Source: Lachnospiraceae bacterium XBD2001 (GTDB taxonomy: Bacteria > Bacillota > Clostridia > Lachnospirales > Lachnospiraceae). From it: a DNA stretch of 64,000 bases. The position numbers and the translations under genes are program-made. Under the pieces are notes generated by a model, which saw only the letters and a program-made list of their open reading frames with translations, did not search any database and had not been told where the DNA came from. This document shows positions 20,047-27,457 of this stretch, in pieces; position 1 is the stretch's first letter; each line of letters starts with the position of its first letter. The DNA lies in assembly GCA_900116395.1 (NCBI GenBank), contig FPAN01000010.1:1-64000 (forward strand). The letters run 5' to 3'.

Positions 20047-20120
20047 GGAAAAATAAAAAAGGCGTTCGGTAATTTAGGGGGCACGAAACTAAGGTACCCA
20101 ACCTCAAACTACCGAACGCC
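20047..20120 (-). promoter_or_regulatory. Hairpin and T-tract in the glnA leader (candidate ANTAR-controlled attenuator)
   Basis: A perfect 11-bp stem GGCGTTCGGTA/TACCGAACGCC (20061-20071 with 20110-20120) encloses a 38-base loop that can itself fold (AGGT-N5-ACCT, plus a GGG/CCC pairing). On the minus strand TTTTTTATTTTT follows (20047-20060), then the glnA Shine-Dalgarno and ATG. It could serve as the metQ terminator, but a candidate promoter stands between metQ and it, so attenuation of glnA is preferred. I could not find the paired A1/G4 hexaloop hairpins of classical ANTAR targets. Confidence 0.6.
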
Positions 20121-20132
20121 ATTGTTCTGCGT

Positions 20133-20155
20133 AATTATTTAATACGGAAATAATT
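20133..20155. repeat. AT-rich palindrome upstream of the glnA hairpin
   Basis: Perfect inverted repeat AATTATTT-N7-AAATAATT. It overlaps the candidate -10 of glnA and could be an operator or an RNA hairpin. It does not match the TnrA/GlnR consensus TGTNA-N7-TNACA. Confidence 0.45.
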
Positions 20156-20180
20156 TACTACAAAAAACAAAAGGTGTAAA
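20152..20180 (-). promoter_or_regulatory. Candidate promoter of the glnA operon
   Basis: TTTACA (about 20175-20180), 17 bases, then TAAATT (20152-20157) on the minus strand, in the metQ-glnA gap. The -10 is weak. Confidence 0.45.
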
Positions 20181-20197
20181 GATGATTTTTTATCAAA

Positions 20198-21076
20198 TTA
20201 ATCCTCAAACGGAATTACGGATCCGTTGTAAGTGGACTTGATGTAATCCTTGATTTCATCAGACTTCAACACCTCAACCAAACGAAGGATTGCTGCGTTA
20301 TTCTCGTTGCCTTCCTTCACGCCGATGATGTTTACATAAGTGGTTGCTGCATCGGAATCACTGCTCTCATATGCAAGTGCATCCTTAGCTACAGAGTAAC
20401 CTGCCTCTAATGCGTAGTTACCGTTTAATACCACGTAAGAAGTTTCATTTACAACACGTGCTACCTGTGCAGCCTCTAACTCAACGAACTTGATGTTCTT
20501 AGGATTCTCTGCAATCTGGTTGATGGTAGCGGTAAGGCCTGCGCCATCTTCCAAAGTAATCAGGCCGTTGTCCTGTAACAGAAGAAGTGCTCTAGCCTCA
20601 TTGGTGGTATCGTTCGGGATGGCAATGGTATCACCATCTTCGATGTCATCTAAGCTATCCTTGGTTCCAGGGAAAATTCCGAATGGCTCATAGTGGATGC
20701 CGCCAACGCTTACGATATGAGTACCGTTCTCTTCGTTAAAAGAATCCAAGTATGGAAGATGCTGCATATAGTTGGCATCGAACTCTCCGGACTCTACCAC
20801 TTCGTTCGGAATTACATAATCTTCAAACACCTTGATTTCAAGGTTGATTCCTTCTTTTGCAAGGATTGGCTTCGCCTGCTCCAAAATCTCTGCATGTGGT
20901 GTTGGGGAAGCTGCAATCTTAATGGTTGTTGTTTCGGCAGGTGCTGCTGCCTCTGTCTCTGTCTCAGTCTCACCTGCGGCAGTATCTGCACCTGTGGTGT
21001 CAGCCTTCGCTCCGCATCCGGTAAGCGCTCCAATGGTAAGAATTCCTGCAAGTAATAATGCGTTTACTCTCTTCAT
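20198..21076 (-). CDS. metQ: Methionine ABC transporter substrate-binding lipoprotein
   Basis: NlpA/MetQ-family lipoprotein of 292 residues. The signal peptide ends in a lipobox LTGC with the lipidated Cys at 21, followed by a T/E/A-rich linker (about 26-48) and the binding domain, which starts TTIKIAASPTPHAEIL. It captures L- or D-methionine outside the membrane and delivers it to MetI. It is the third gene of metN-metI-metQ. Confidence 0.95.
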   Translation of the reverse strand: MKRVNALLLAGILTIGALTGCGAKADTTGADTAAGETETETEAAAPAETTTIKIAASPTPHAEILEQAKPILAKEGINLEIKVFEDYVIPNEVVESGEFDANYMQHLPYLDSFNEENGTHIVSVGGIHYEPFGIFPGTKDSLDDIEDGDTIAIPNDTTNEARALLLLQDNGLITLEDGAGLTATINQIAENPKNIKFVELEAAQVARVVNETSYVVLNGNYALEAGYSVAKDALAYESSDSDAATTYVNIIGVKEGNENNAAILRLVEVLKSDEIKDYIKSTYNGSVIPFED

Positions 21077-21102
21077 GTTTGTTCCTCTCTTTCTTCTCTT
21101 CC

Positions 21103-21765
21103 TTATTTTCTTTTATCTAAAGCCTTAGCCGCTTTCATTCCGATGGTTTGGAATAATTGCACTAAGAGAATTAGCAATACAACAGTAACAACCATAATCG
21201 TTGTCTCATAACGGTAGTAACCATACTGGATGGCAATGGCACCGAGTCCACCACCTCCGATACTACCGGCCATAGCGGAATAACCAAGAATAGTTGCTGT
21301 CGCAATCGTTGCATTTACAACAAGGGAAGTTCTTGCCTCCACAAGTAATACATGCAGTACGATGCTGCGCTTGGAGCTTCCCATGGCCTGTGCCGCTTCA
21401 ATGACGCCAGGGTCCACTTCCTTCAGGGAAGATTCCACCAAACGTGCAATGTATGGAATCGCGGAAATCACCAGAGGTACGATGGTACCTTCTGTACCAT
21501 AACTCTTACCAACCACCGCTCTTGTAAACGGAATCAGCAAAATCATCAAAATCAAAAAAGGTACGCTTCGCAAGATATTAGATAGAATATCCAAAACCTT
21601 ATATACCACCGGCATCGGATGTAATCCGTCCCGGTCTGTCACCACCATGGCAATTCCATATGGCAAACCAAACAAGTAACCAAAGAAGGTACTAAGTACT
21701 GTAATCAAAATCGTCTCATATACACCGGTAATAATCATCTGGGTGGTTGCATCATTCCAGCTCAT
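21103..21765 (-). CDS. metI: Methionine ABC transporter permease
   Basis: Permease of 220 residues with five or six hydrophobic helices and the EAA loop EAAQAMGSSKRSIVLHVLL near 135-153, which docks to MetN. The ATG at 21765 (MSWNDATT) is preferred since GGAGG is 9 bases before it; the in-frame ATG at 21771 would be only 3 bases from that site. It overlaps the end of metN by 14 bases, which couples their translation. Confidence 0.94.
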   Translation of the reverse strand: MSWNDATTQMIITGVYETILITVLSTFFGYLFGLPYGIAMVVTDRDGLHPMPVVYKVLDILSNILRSVPFLILMILLIPFTRAVVGKSYGTEGTIVPLVISAIPYIARLVESSLKEVDPGVIEAAQAMGSSKRSIVLHVLLVEARTSLVVNATIATATILGYSAMAGSIGGGGLGAIAIQYGYYRYETTIMVVTVVLLILLVQLFQTIGMKAAKALDKRK

Positions 21766-22789
21766 CTGCATTTACCTCCTCTACTGCGATTCCTCGCTCC
21801 TCCAAGTACGCAACAATATCTGCTTCATGCTTGGAATCCGGAATCAACTGTAATAACATCTCACCTCTTGCAATACCGGATACATTCCTGGTATTGGCAC
21901 CTAAGATGTTCACCGGCTCCATGAACTGCATGATGACATTGGAGATCACCGGTTCATAAGAAGAATTCTCGGTAAATACAATACGGAAGGTCTTGCCCTC
22001 CCGAACCTGGCTAACAGGACGACGTACAGGTGCATCCACTTCACCGGACAAGTCACGACGGATCAATTCCTTCGCTTCCGGAGACTTCGGATGTTTGAAA
22101 ACTTCAGCAACCTCGCCCTCTTCCACAACAACACCGCTGCTAAGAATGGTAACGCGATTACAAATCTCACGTACAACAGCCATCTGATGGGTAATGATGA
22201 CAATGGTAATACCGAACTTCTCATTAATCTCTTTTAACAATTCCAGAATGGAAGCTGTAGTCTGAGGATCTAAGGCACTGGTTGCCTCGTCACACAGAAG
22301 AATCTTCGGGTTGCTGGCAAGGGCTCTGGCGATTGCCACACGTTGCTGCTGACCACCGGAGAGCTTCGCCGGATAAGTCTTGGCACGATCTGCAAGTCCA
22401 ACCAACTCCAAGAGCTCCATGGCCTTGACTCTGGCCTCCCTACGCTTCACGCCCTGAATGTATAACGGATAGCATACATTCTCCAACACGTTCTTCTGCA
22501 TCAGTAAGTTGAAGTGCTGAAAAATCATTCCGATGTCCTGACGCATCTTGCGTAGTTCCTTCTCGGACAAGGCACCCAATTCCTGATTGAATACCTTCAC
22601 ACTTCCTTCCGTTGGTCGCTCCAAATAATTCATGCAACGAACCAAGGTGGACTTACCTGCACCACTCATGCCGATAATGCCGTAGATATCTCCCGCTTCA
22701 ATAGAGACGGAAACATCCTTTAGCGCATGCACCTCTCCTTCTTTTGGAGAAAAGCACTTCGACACATGTGAAATTTCAATTACTCCCAT
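21752..22789 (-). CDS. metN: Methionine ABC transporter ATP-binding protein
   Basis: ATPase of 345 residues. Walker A GMSGAGKST, signature LSGGQQQRVAIARAL and Walker B ILLCDEATSALDP are present, followed by a C-terminal NIL domain (about 265-345) that binds methionine and inhibits transport when the internal pool is high. The start is set at the ATG at 22789 (MGVIEISHV); a TTG 12 bases upstream is possible but has no better ribosome site. It is the first gene of metNIQ. Confidence 0.95.
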   Translation of the reverse strand: MGVIEISHVSKCFSPKEGEVHALKDVSVSIEAGDIYGIIGMSGAGKSTLVRCMNYLERPTEGSVKVFNQELGALSEKELRKMRQDIGMIFQHFNLLMQKNVLENVCYPLYIQGVKRREARVKAMELLELVGLADRAKTYPAKLSGGQQQRVAIARALASNPKILLCDEATSALDPQTTASILELLKEINEKFGITIVIITHQMAVVREICNRVTILSSGVVVEEGEVAEVFKHPKSPEAKELIRRDLSGEVDAPVRRPVSQVREGKTFRIVFTENSSYEPVISNVIMQFMEPVNILGANTRNVSGIARGEMLLQLIPDSKHEADIVAYLEERGIAVEEVNADELE

Positions 22790-22834
22790 GTTCTTTTCCA
22801 ACTTTCTACATCTATTTTGACGTCCGGAAAAGCT

Positions 22835-22869
22835 AATTCCTATTTCCCTACTTGTTTAGTAGGAATAAT
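22835..22869. promoter_or_regulatory. Palindromic operator at the metN promoter (CymR/Rrf2-like?)
   Basis: A perfect inverted repeat CCTACT-N5-AGTAGG (22847-22863) abuts the -10 and covers the expected transcription start. It sits within a wider arrangement of AATTCCTA and TAGGAAT arms. The position is typical of a repressor site. The TAGGAATT half-sites recall CymR boxes of Firmicutes, but that match is approximate. Confidence 0.55.
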
Positions 22870-22893
22870 ACAAGAACTTGCTTTTCCTGTCAA
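22865..22893 (-). promoter_or_regulatory. Promoter of metNIQ
   Basis: TTGACA (22888-22893), 17 bases, then TATTAT (22865-22870). The leader is about 70 bases, too short for a SAM riboswitch. Confidence 0.85.
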
Positions 22894-22905
22894 CTCTTTT
22901 TTATA

Positions 22906-22937
22906 TAAAAACCCCGATTCCACAGGAATCAGGGTTC
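22906..22937 (-). terminator. Terminator of the threonine aldolase gene
   Basis: Near-perfect 12-bp stem AACCCTGATTCC/GGAATCGGGGTT with a 3-base loop and a T-run on the minus strand, just after the stop codon. Confidence 0.85.
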
Positions 22938-22940
22938 TTC

Positions 22941-23972
22941 TTACAAGTATTGAGCCAATCGGTCTACATCATCCTCTGTGGTTGCCCAGCCGGTAGCCAG
23001 ACGAATCACGGTATGCTGCTCATCAAACGGTTCCCAGAAGCTATATACCACATGCTCTCCTAAGGACTGTAACTTGTCGTTGTCGACCACAATAAAAATC
23101 TGATTGGTCGGCGTCTCAAAAAACATCCGATATCCACGTGAATGTAATACTTCCCGCAAACGATTGGCGGTGCGAATTCCCTGTACCCCAACTTCCAGAT
23201 AGAGATTGTCGGTAAACAACGTCTCAAACTGGATGCCAAGAATACGTCCCTTGGCAGTCAGTGCTCCGTGCTGTTTGATCATGGTAAAAAAGTGAGGAAT
23301 TACATCCGGATTCGGCAGTACCACTGCCTCACCAAATAAAGCACCACACTTAGTTCCACCAATGTAAAATGCATCGGTAAGGGCACCTAAGTCTTCTAAG
23401 GTTACGTCATTCTCCTCACAAGCCAGGGCGTATGCCAATCGTGCACCATCCACATAGAGGTACATGTTGTATTTCAAACAAACGTCACGAATTGCCTGAA
23501 GCTCTGCCTTAGAGTACAAGGTTCCGTACTCCGTTGGCTGGGACAAATAAACCATTCCAGGATATACCATATGATCCCAACTGGAATCCTTACGGAAGGT
23601 ATCCACATAACGGTCAATGGTAGACGCATCCAACTTACCTTCATGGGAAGGAAGTGCCAATACCCGGTGTCCGGTATACTCTACCGCTCCGGCTTCATGG
23701 ACATTGATATGTCCCGTATCTGCCGCAATCACACCTTCATAGGAACGAAGCATGGACGCAATGACGGTGGCATTGGTCTGGGTACCGCCACTTAAGAAAT
23801 AAACGCCGGCCTCCGGAACACCAACTGCCTTACGAATCTTCTCTCTTGCTGATTCGCAGTATGCATCGGTACCGTAGCCCTCCGTGTGCTCCATATTGGT
23901 CGCCATGAGGCGTTCCATAATCTTCGGATGTGCACCTTCCTGGTAGTCAGATGCGAAGTATAACTTTGCCAT
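22941..23972 (-). CDS. Low-specificity L-threonine aldolase
   Basis: PLP enzyme of 343 residues in the beta-eliminating lyase/aldolase family, cleaving threonine (and allo-threonine) to glycine and acetaldehyde. FASDYQEGAHP at the N-terminus, FLSGGTQTNA, the Asp of YLYVDGARLAYAL and the Schiff-base Lys of IGGTKCGALFG are all visible. The length is normal. It is monocistronic, with a terminator after it and a separate terminator upstream. Related lyases in this fold act on other beta-hydroxy amino acids, so exact substrate preference is not certain. Confidence 0.88.
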   Translation of the reverse strand: MAKLYFASDYQEGAHPKIMERLMATNMEHTEGYGTDAYCESAREKIRKAVGVPEAGVYFLSGGTQTNATVIASMLRSYEGVIAADTGHINVHEAGAVEYTGHRVLALPSHEGKLDASTIDRYVDTFRKDSSWDHMVYPGMVYLSQPTEYGTLYSKAELQAIRDVCLKYNMYLYVDGARLAYALACEENDVTLEDLGALTDAFYIGGTKCGALFGEAVVLPNPDVIPHFFTMIKQHGALTAKGRILGIQFETLFTDNLYLEVGVQGIRTANRLREVLHSRGYRMFFETPTNQIFIVVDNDKLQSLGEHVVYSFWEPFDEQHTVIRLATGWATTEDDVDRLAQYL

Positions 23973-24003
23973 GTATTTAACTCCTAAATCTCATACTTCA
24001 CCT

Positions 24004-24032
24004 ATTGTATATTACTTTAGTGCTTCATCCAA
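24004..24032 (-). promoter_or_regulatory. Candidate promoter of the threonine aldolase gene
   Basis: TTGGAT (24027-24032), 17 bases, then TACAAT (24004-24009) on the minus strand. The -10 is good and the -35 is weak. Confidence 0.4.
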
Positions 24033-24042
24033 GTCCGAAATT

Positions 24043-24072
24043 AAAAATACCCAACCCCCGAAGGGATTGGGT
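24043..24072 (-). terminator. Terminator of the DUF362 gene
   Basis: Stem ACCCAATCCC/GGGGTTGGGT with a TTCG tetraloop and a T-run on the minus strand, 11 bases after the stop. Confidence 0.85.
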
Positions 24073-24082
24073 AGAAAACTGA

Positions 24083-25123
24083 CTATTTACGTACTTTGTT
24101 TCGTCCCGGGAAGGTATTATAAATATCCGGTTCCCAGCCCGGTACAATATCCTTGGTTGCTTCTTCCGCGGTAATGATGCGATCCCCGTTATCGATATCA
24201 ACCAAATCATAGCGGTCATTGCCCATGCCAAGCTCCTTCATGTAAGAGAGCTGGCGCAGTCCATGACGGGTCTCCACACGTTCAATTAAGGTCTTGCCAC
24301 CGCCGCCCGGCAGACTGTAAATCATATCAATGCAGGCATTGTCTACTGCAAGAATGTCGTAGGAAGCTAAGATTCCAACGTCCGGCGTTACCACCGGTTC
24401 TGCATCACAACCTTCGCAGTCACAGGATACCGACATATTCCGCATCACATTGATATAAGAGATGTGTCCGGCAAAATAATCAATGGTAGCCTTCGTAGAC
24501 TCTGCCATCTTCTCCATTAACTCTTCCGTATTCACGCCCCAGTCATTACCATCCTTGGCATGAATCCAAGCCTTACCGATTCGTCCGTCGGCACAACCGA
24601 TTCCGATATTCTTATTGGAACCGCCGAAGCCGCCCATGGTATGGCCCTTAAAATGGGTTAATACCAGCATGGAATCATAATTGATCATATGAGATCCATG
24701 GCTCATCTCGTCAAACCACTTGCCACCCTTAACCGGAAGCGTCACCGTTCCCTCTTCATCCATAATATCCACCGGGCAGAAGGTCCATCCGTTCACTTCT
24801 ATCGTCTTCCGATGATCCTCCGTCGTATAACGGCTTCCTTCATAGAAGGTATTGGTCTCTACAATGGTAGCGCCGGATAGCTTCTCGTTATATAACTCCT
24901 TCACCCATGGGCGAGGAATAATATTCGGGCCTTCCGCCTCACCGGTGTGCAACTTGATTGCAACCTTACCGGTAATGCCTTCCGACACACGGTCATAAAT
25001 CTTTTTTAATCCCTCCGGTGACAAATCTCTGGTAAAATACACCACCGACTTCTCCCCGCTTCGCTTGTCATATGGAACATAACGGTTTCCGTCAGTTCCC
25101 GGAATTGCTGTTTTGATTGCCAT
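24083..25123 (-). CDS. DUF362 domain protein
   Basis: Protein of 346 residues of the DUF362 family, which is often fused to ferredoxin domains and linked to iron-sulfur chemistry. Here the ferredoxin part is absent. A Cys cluster CDCEGCD lies near 234-240, after the conserved core (LTHFKGHTMGGFGGSNKNIG). No signal peptide or membrane helix is seen. GGAGGG stands 5 bases before the ATG. It is a single gene with its own terminator. The reaction is unknown; binding a metal cluster through the Cys group is an inference. Confidence 0.8.
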   Translation of the reverse strand: MAIKTAIPGTDGNRYVPYDKRSGEKSVVYFTRDLSPEGLKKIYDRVSEGITGKVAIKLHTGEAEGPNIIPRPWVKELYNEKLSGATIVETNTFYEGSRYTTEDHRKTIEVNGWTFCPVDIMDEEGTVTLPVKGGKWFDEMSHGSHMINYDSMLVLTHFKGHTMGGFGGSNKNIGIGCADGRIGKAWIHAKDGNDWGVNTEELMEKMAESTKATIDYFAGHISYINVMRNMSVSCDCEGCDAEPVVTPDVGILASYDILAVDNACIDMIYSLPGGGGKTLIERVETRHGLRQLSYMKELGMGNDRYDLVDIDNGDRIITAEEATKDIVPGWEPDIYNTFPGRNKVRK

Positions 25124-25153
25124 ATGCGCCCTCCTTTTTTAACACCCAAAAAC

Positions 25154-25182
25154 ATTATAACAAGATGCACGCCTCCATGCAT
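25154..25182 (-). promoter_or_regulatory. Candidate -10 and flanking repeat upstream of the DUF362 gene
   Basis: A perfect TATAAT (25154-25159) on the minus strand, but no -35 at 17 bases. Instead ATGCAC and ATGCAT (25165-25170 and 25177-25182) flank GCCTCC, a possible activator or repressor site. Confidence 0.35.
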
Positions 25183-25189
25183 ATGATTT

Positions 25190-25840
25190 CTACGATTTTG
25201 CCAGACCAATCAGATAAATCATGGTACTGTCCGAAGTCAGGCCGTTGGCTGCGGCTTCTAAGGTGTCAAAATGCTTCGCAAGATACTTGCCATGGGAATT
25301 CTTCACATAGTTGTTATGCATCAAAAAGCCGCCCTTCGAATCCCTCGTAATGCAGACCGTATGAATCTGTCCGAACAGGTTGCGCTTATGATTATAAGCT
25401 GTCAGGATGAACGCTTCCCCGGAAGCTTCCATAGCGCGAATCTTGGTCCCATCCGATCGATTCGTTGTACTTACAACATATCCCTCCTTACGAAAATATG
25501 CCTCAATCGCATATGGAGACAATCCAAAGCCTCCATGAAGCATAGCACCATGTCGTTCAAAATAACGAATGTCCTCTGCTAAGGCTTCCGGTCCGAATCG
25601 CCCTTCCAGAGCATACATGGCATTGTACACCGCAAAGATTTCACATCCGGAGAATGCCATATTCCAAAAGCCAAAACCCACCGGCTTCCAATTCCGCTGG
25701 TCCTCTATAAACCCATTTGGAATCCGTGGCAGAATTGCCTCCCGATTCTTCCGAAAGTTCCGATTCACCTTGGCAAGCGGCACCCGTCCTATAACCGACA
25801 ACACCTTCATCACAAACAATAAGATTCGATTCCGATTCAT
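25190..25840 (-). CDS. C39-like (papain-fold) protein, unknown
   Basis: Protein of 216 residues. The arrangement resembles C39-like cysteine peptidases: a Cys at the start of a helix (C66 in FSGCEIFAVYNAM), a middle domain (LSPYAIEAYFRKEGY), then strands with a His (H160 in GQIHTVCIT) and an Asn (N176/N177). The N-terminal 20 residues are moderately hydrophobic (ILLFVMKVLSVIG) and could be an uncleaved anchor. It has GGGGGA before the ATG and lies just past the yajC terminator with no clear promoter of its own. Enzymatic activity is inferred from the pattern only. Confidence 0.55.
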   Translation of the reverse strand: MNRNRILLFVMKVLSVIGRVPLAKVNRNFRKNREAILPRIPNGFIEDQRNWKPVGFGFWNMAFSGCEIFAVYNAMYALEGRFGPEALAEDIRYFERHGAMLHGGFGLSPYAIEAYFRKEGYVVSTTNRSDGTKIRAMEASGEAFILTAYNHKRNLFGQIHTVCITRDSKGGFLMHNNYVKNSHGKYLAKHFDTLEAAANGLTSDSTMIYLIGLAKS

Positions 25841-25859
25841 AAATCCCCCTTCGCATGGT

Positions 25860-25892
25860 AAAAAAAGACCGCAAGCATCCGCTTACGGTCTA
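25860..25892 (-). terminator. Terminator of yajC
   Basis: Stem AGACCGTAAGC/GCTTGCGGTCT with a 4-base loop, followed by seven T on the minus strand. Confidence 0.9.
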
Positions 25893-25904
25893 AAAAGGCA
25901 TTGA

Positions 25905-26207
25905 TTATTTCTCATCCTTAGCTGCAGCAGCATCTTCCGGCTTCTCAACAGCGGCAATAGCAGCCTTCTGCATTGGAATACGGCAGTTCTTGTTGCTTCC
26001 GAACTCAACGATGACGGTATCTTCCTGGATATCGATAACAACACCGTAGAATCCGCTACTGGTAAGAATGGTATCTCCTACAGCCAAAGAAGCCATCATT
26101 GCATTCTTCGCCTTGGTCTCTTTCTGCTGTGGACGAATCATGAAAAAGTACATGAATACGACGATAACCACAACCCAGATAATCAAACTCATAGTTTCTG
26201 CGCCCAT
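25905..26207 (-). CDS. yajC: Preprotein translocase subunit YajC
   Basis: Small protein of 100 residues with one N-terminal membrane helix (about 7-24), the conserved FFMIRPQQKE turn and a small beta domain (GDTILTSSGFYGVVIDI). YajC associates with SecDF-YidC at the membrane. An A/E/K-rich tail ends the protein. GGAGG precedes the ATG. It follows tgt, the usual tgt-yajC order, although secDF is not here. Confidence 0.93.
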   Translation of the reverse strand: MGAETMSLIIWVVVIVVFMYFFMIRPQQKETKAKNAMMASLAVGDTILTSSGFYGVVIDIQEDTVIVEFGSNKNCRIPMQKAAIAAVEKPEDAAAAKDEK

Positions 26208-26241
26208 TTTGTTTTCCTCCTGAAATTAAACATCTTTCATT

Positions 26242-26270
26242 ATTTTACACAAGCCCATCAGCAATATCAA
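26242..26270 (-). promoter_or_regulatory. Promoter of yajC
   Basis: TTGATA (26265-26270), 17 bases, then TAAAAT (26242-26247), in the tgt-yajC gap. Confidence 0.7.
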
Positions 26271-26307
26271 GAAAAACGGCCCGGTTTATAAAGATTTAAG
26301 AAATCCC

Positions 26308-27453
26308 TTATGCATCCTTCTCGCGGTCATACTCCTGCATTGCATAGAGCTTGTCCTTCTTGTAATTCTTCCAGTTGCCGGCATCCAATGCATCACGGAT
26401 TTCTTCCATCAAATGGTTATAGAAATACAAATTATGCAATACGCAAAGACGCATGCCAAGCATCTCTTTTGCCTTCAACAAATGACGAATATACGCACGG
26501 GAGTACATCTTACATGCAGGACATCCGCAGCCCTCTTCGATTGGACGCATATCCCGCTCATACTTCTGGTTGAACAGGTTGATCTTGCCCTTGCCGGTAT
26601 ATACATGACCGTGACGTCCGTTACGGCTTGGATATACACAGTCGAAGAAATCCACACCACGGTCTACCGCCTCTAAGATATTGGCCGGTGTTCCGACACC
26701 CATCAAATAGGTTGGCTTGTCCTGTGGCAGATACGGAGAAGTCTCCTCAATCACATGGTACATCTCCTCATGGGTCTCACCGACAGCCAAACCGCCGATG
26801 GCATAACCATCCAAATCCATCTCACGAATACGCTTCGCATGATCGATACGGATATCATCAAATACCGCACCCTGGTTGATACCAAAGAGCATCTGATGTG
26901 GATTCACGGTATCCTCCAAGGAATTCAAGCGTGCCATCTCCTTGCGGCAACGCTCCAACCAGCGGGTGGTACGTGCAACGGAATCCTCCACATACTTACG
27001 CTCCGCTCTGGCGGATGGGCACTCATCGAATGCCATGGCAATAGTAGATCCTAAGTTGGACTGAATCTGCATACTCTCTTCCGGTCCCATGAAAATCTTG
27101 TGACCGTCAATATGGCTCTGGAATGTAACACCTTCTTCCTTAATCTTACGAAGGCCGGCCAGAGAAAAAACCTGGAATCCGCCGGAATCGGTCAGAATCG
27201 GCTTGTTCCAGTTCATAAACTTATGTAATCCACCCAAATCATGAATCAGACGGTCGCCCGGACGCACATGCAAATGATAGGTGTTGGATAACTCTACCTG
27301 GGTTCCGATCTCATAGAGGTCAGAAGTTGCTACCGCACCTTTGATTGCGGCACAGGTTCCAACATTCATAAACAATGGCGTCTCAACCGTACCGTGTACC
27401 GTTGTAAGACGACCACGCTTTGCCATACCTTCTGTTTTGATTAATTCGTACAT
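26308..27453 (-). CDS. tgt: tRNA-guanine transglycosylase
   Basis: Enzyme of 381 residues that exchanges G34 of GUN-anticodon tRNAs for preQ1 on the way to queuosine. Catalytic stretches DSGGFQVFSL (base binding), DCVYPSRNGRHG (nucleophilic Asp) and the zinc site CGCPAC...H are present. The start is the ATG at 27453: its AGGAGT site is made by the last codons of aroC, which ends only 4 bases upstream, so the two are coupled. A longer open frame reaches back into aroC but has no separate start signal. Confidence 0.96.
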   Translation of the reverse strand: MYELIKTEGMAKRGRLTTVHGTVETPLFMNVGTCAAIKGAVATSDLYEIGTQVELSNTYHLHVRPGDRLIHDLGGLHKFMNWNKPILTDSGGFQVFSLAGLRKIKEEGVTFQSHIDGHKIFMGPEESMQIQSNLGSTIAMAFDECPSARAERKYVEDSVARTTRWLERCRKEMARLNSLEDTVNPHQMLFGINQGAVFDDIRIDHAKRIREMDLDGYAIGGLAVGETHEEMYHVIEETSPYLPQDKPTYLMGVGTPANILEAVDRGVDFFDCVYPSRNGRHGHVYTGKGKINLFNQKYERDMRPIEEGCGCPACKMYSRAYIRHLLKAKEMLGMRLCVLHNLYFYNHLMEEIRDALDAGNWKNYKKDKLYAMQEYDREKDA

Positions 27454-27457
27454 TCCA

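Noticed and set aside
20061-20120. glnA leader hairpin as a known riboswitch class (glnA RNA, SAM, preQ1, THF)
   Set aside because: None of the conserved cores that I can recall for these classes is present; kept only as a candidate attenuator.
22790-22864. SAM (S-box) riboswitch upstream of metN
   Set aside because: The leader is about 70 bases and lacks the conserved S-box core and a terminator.
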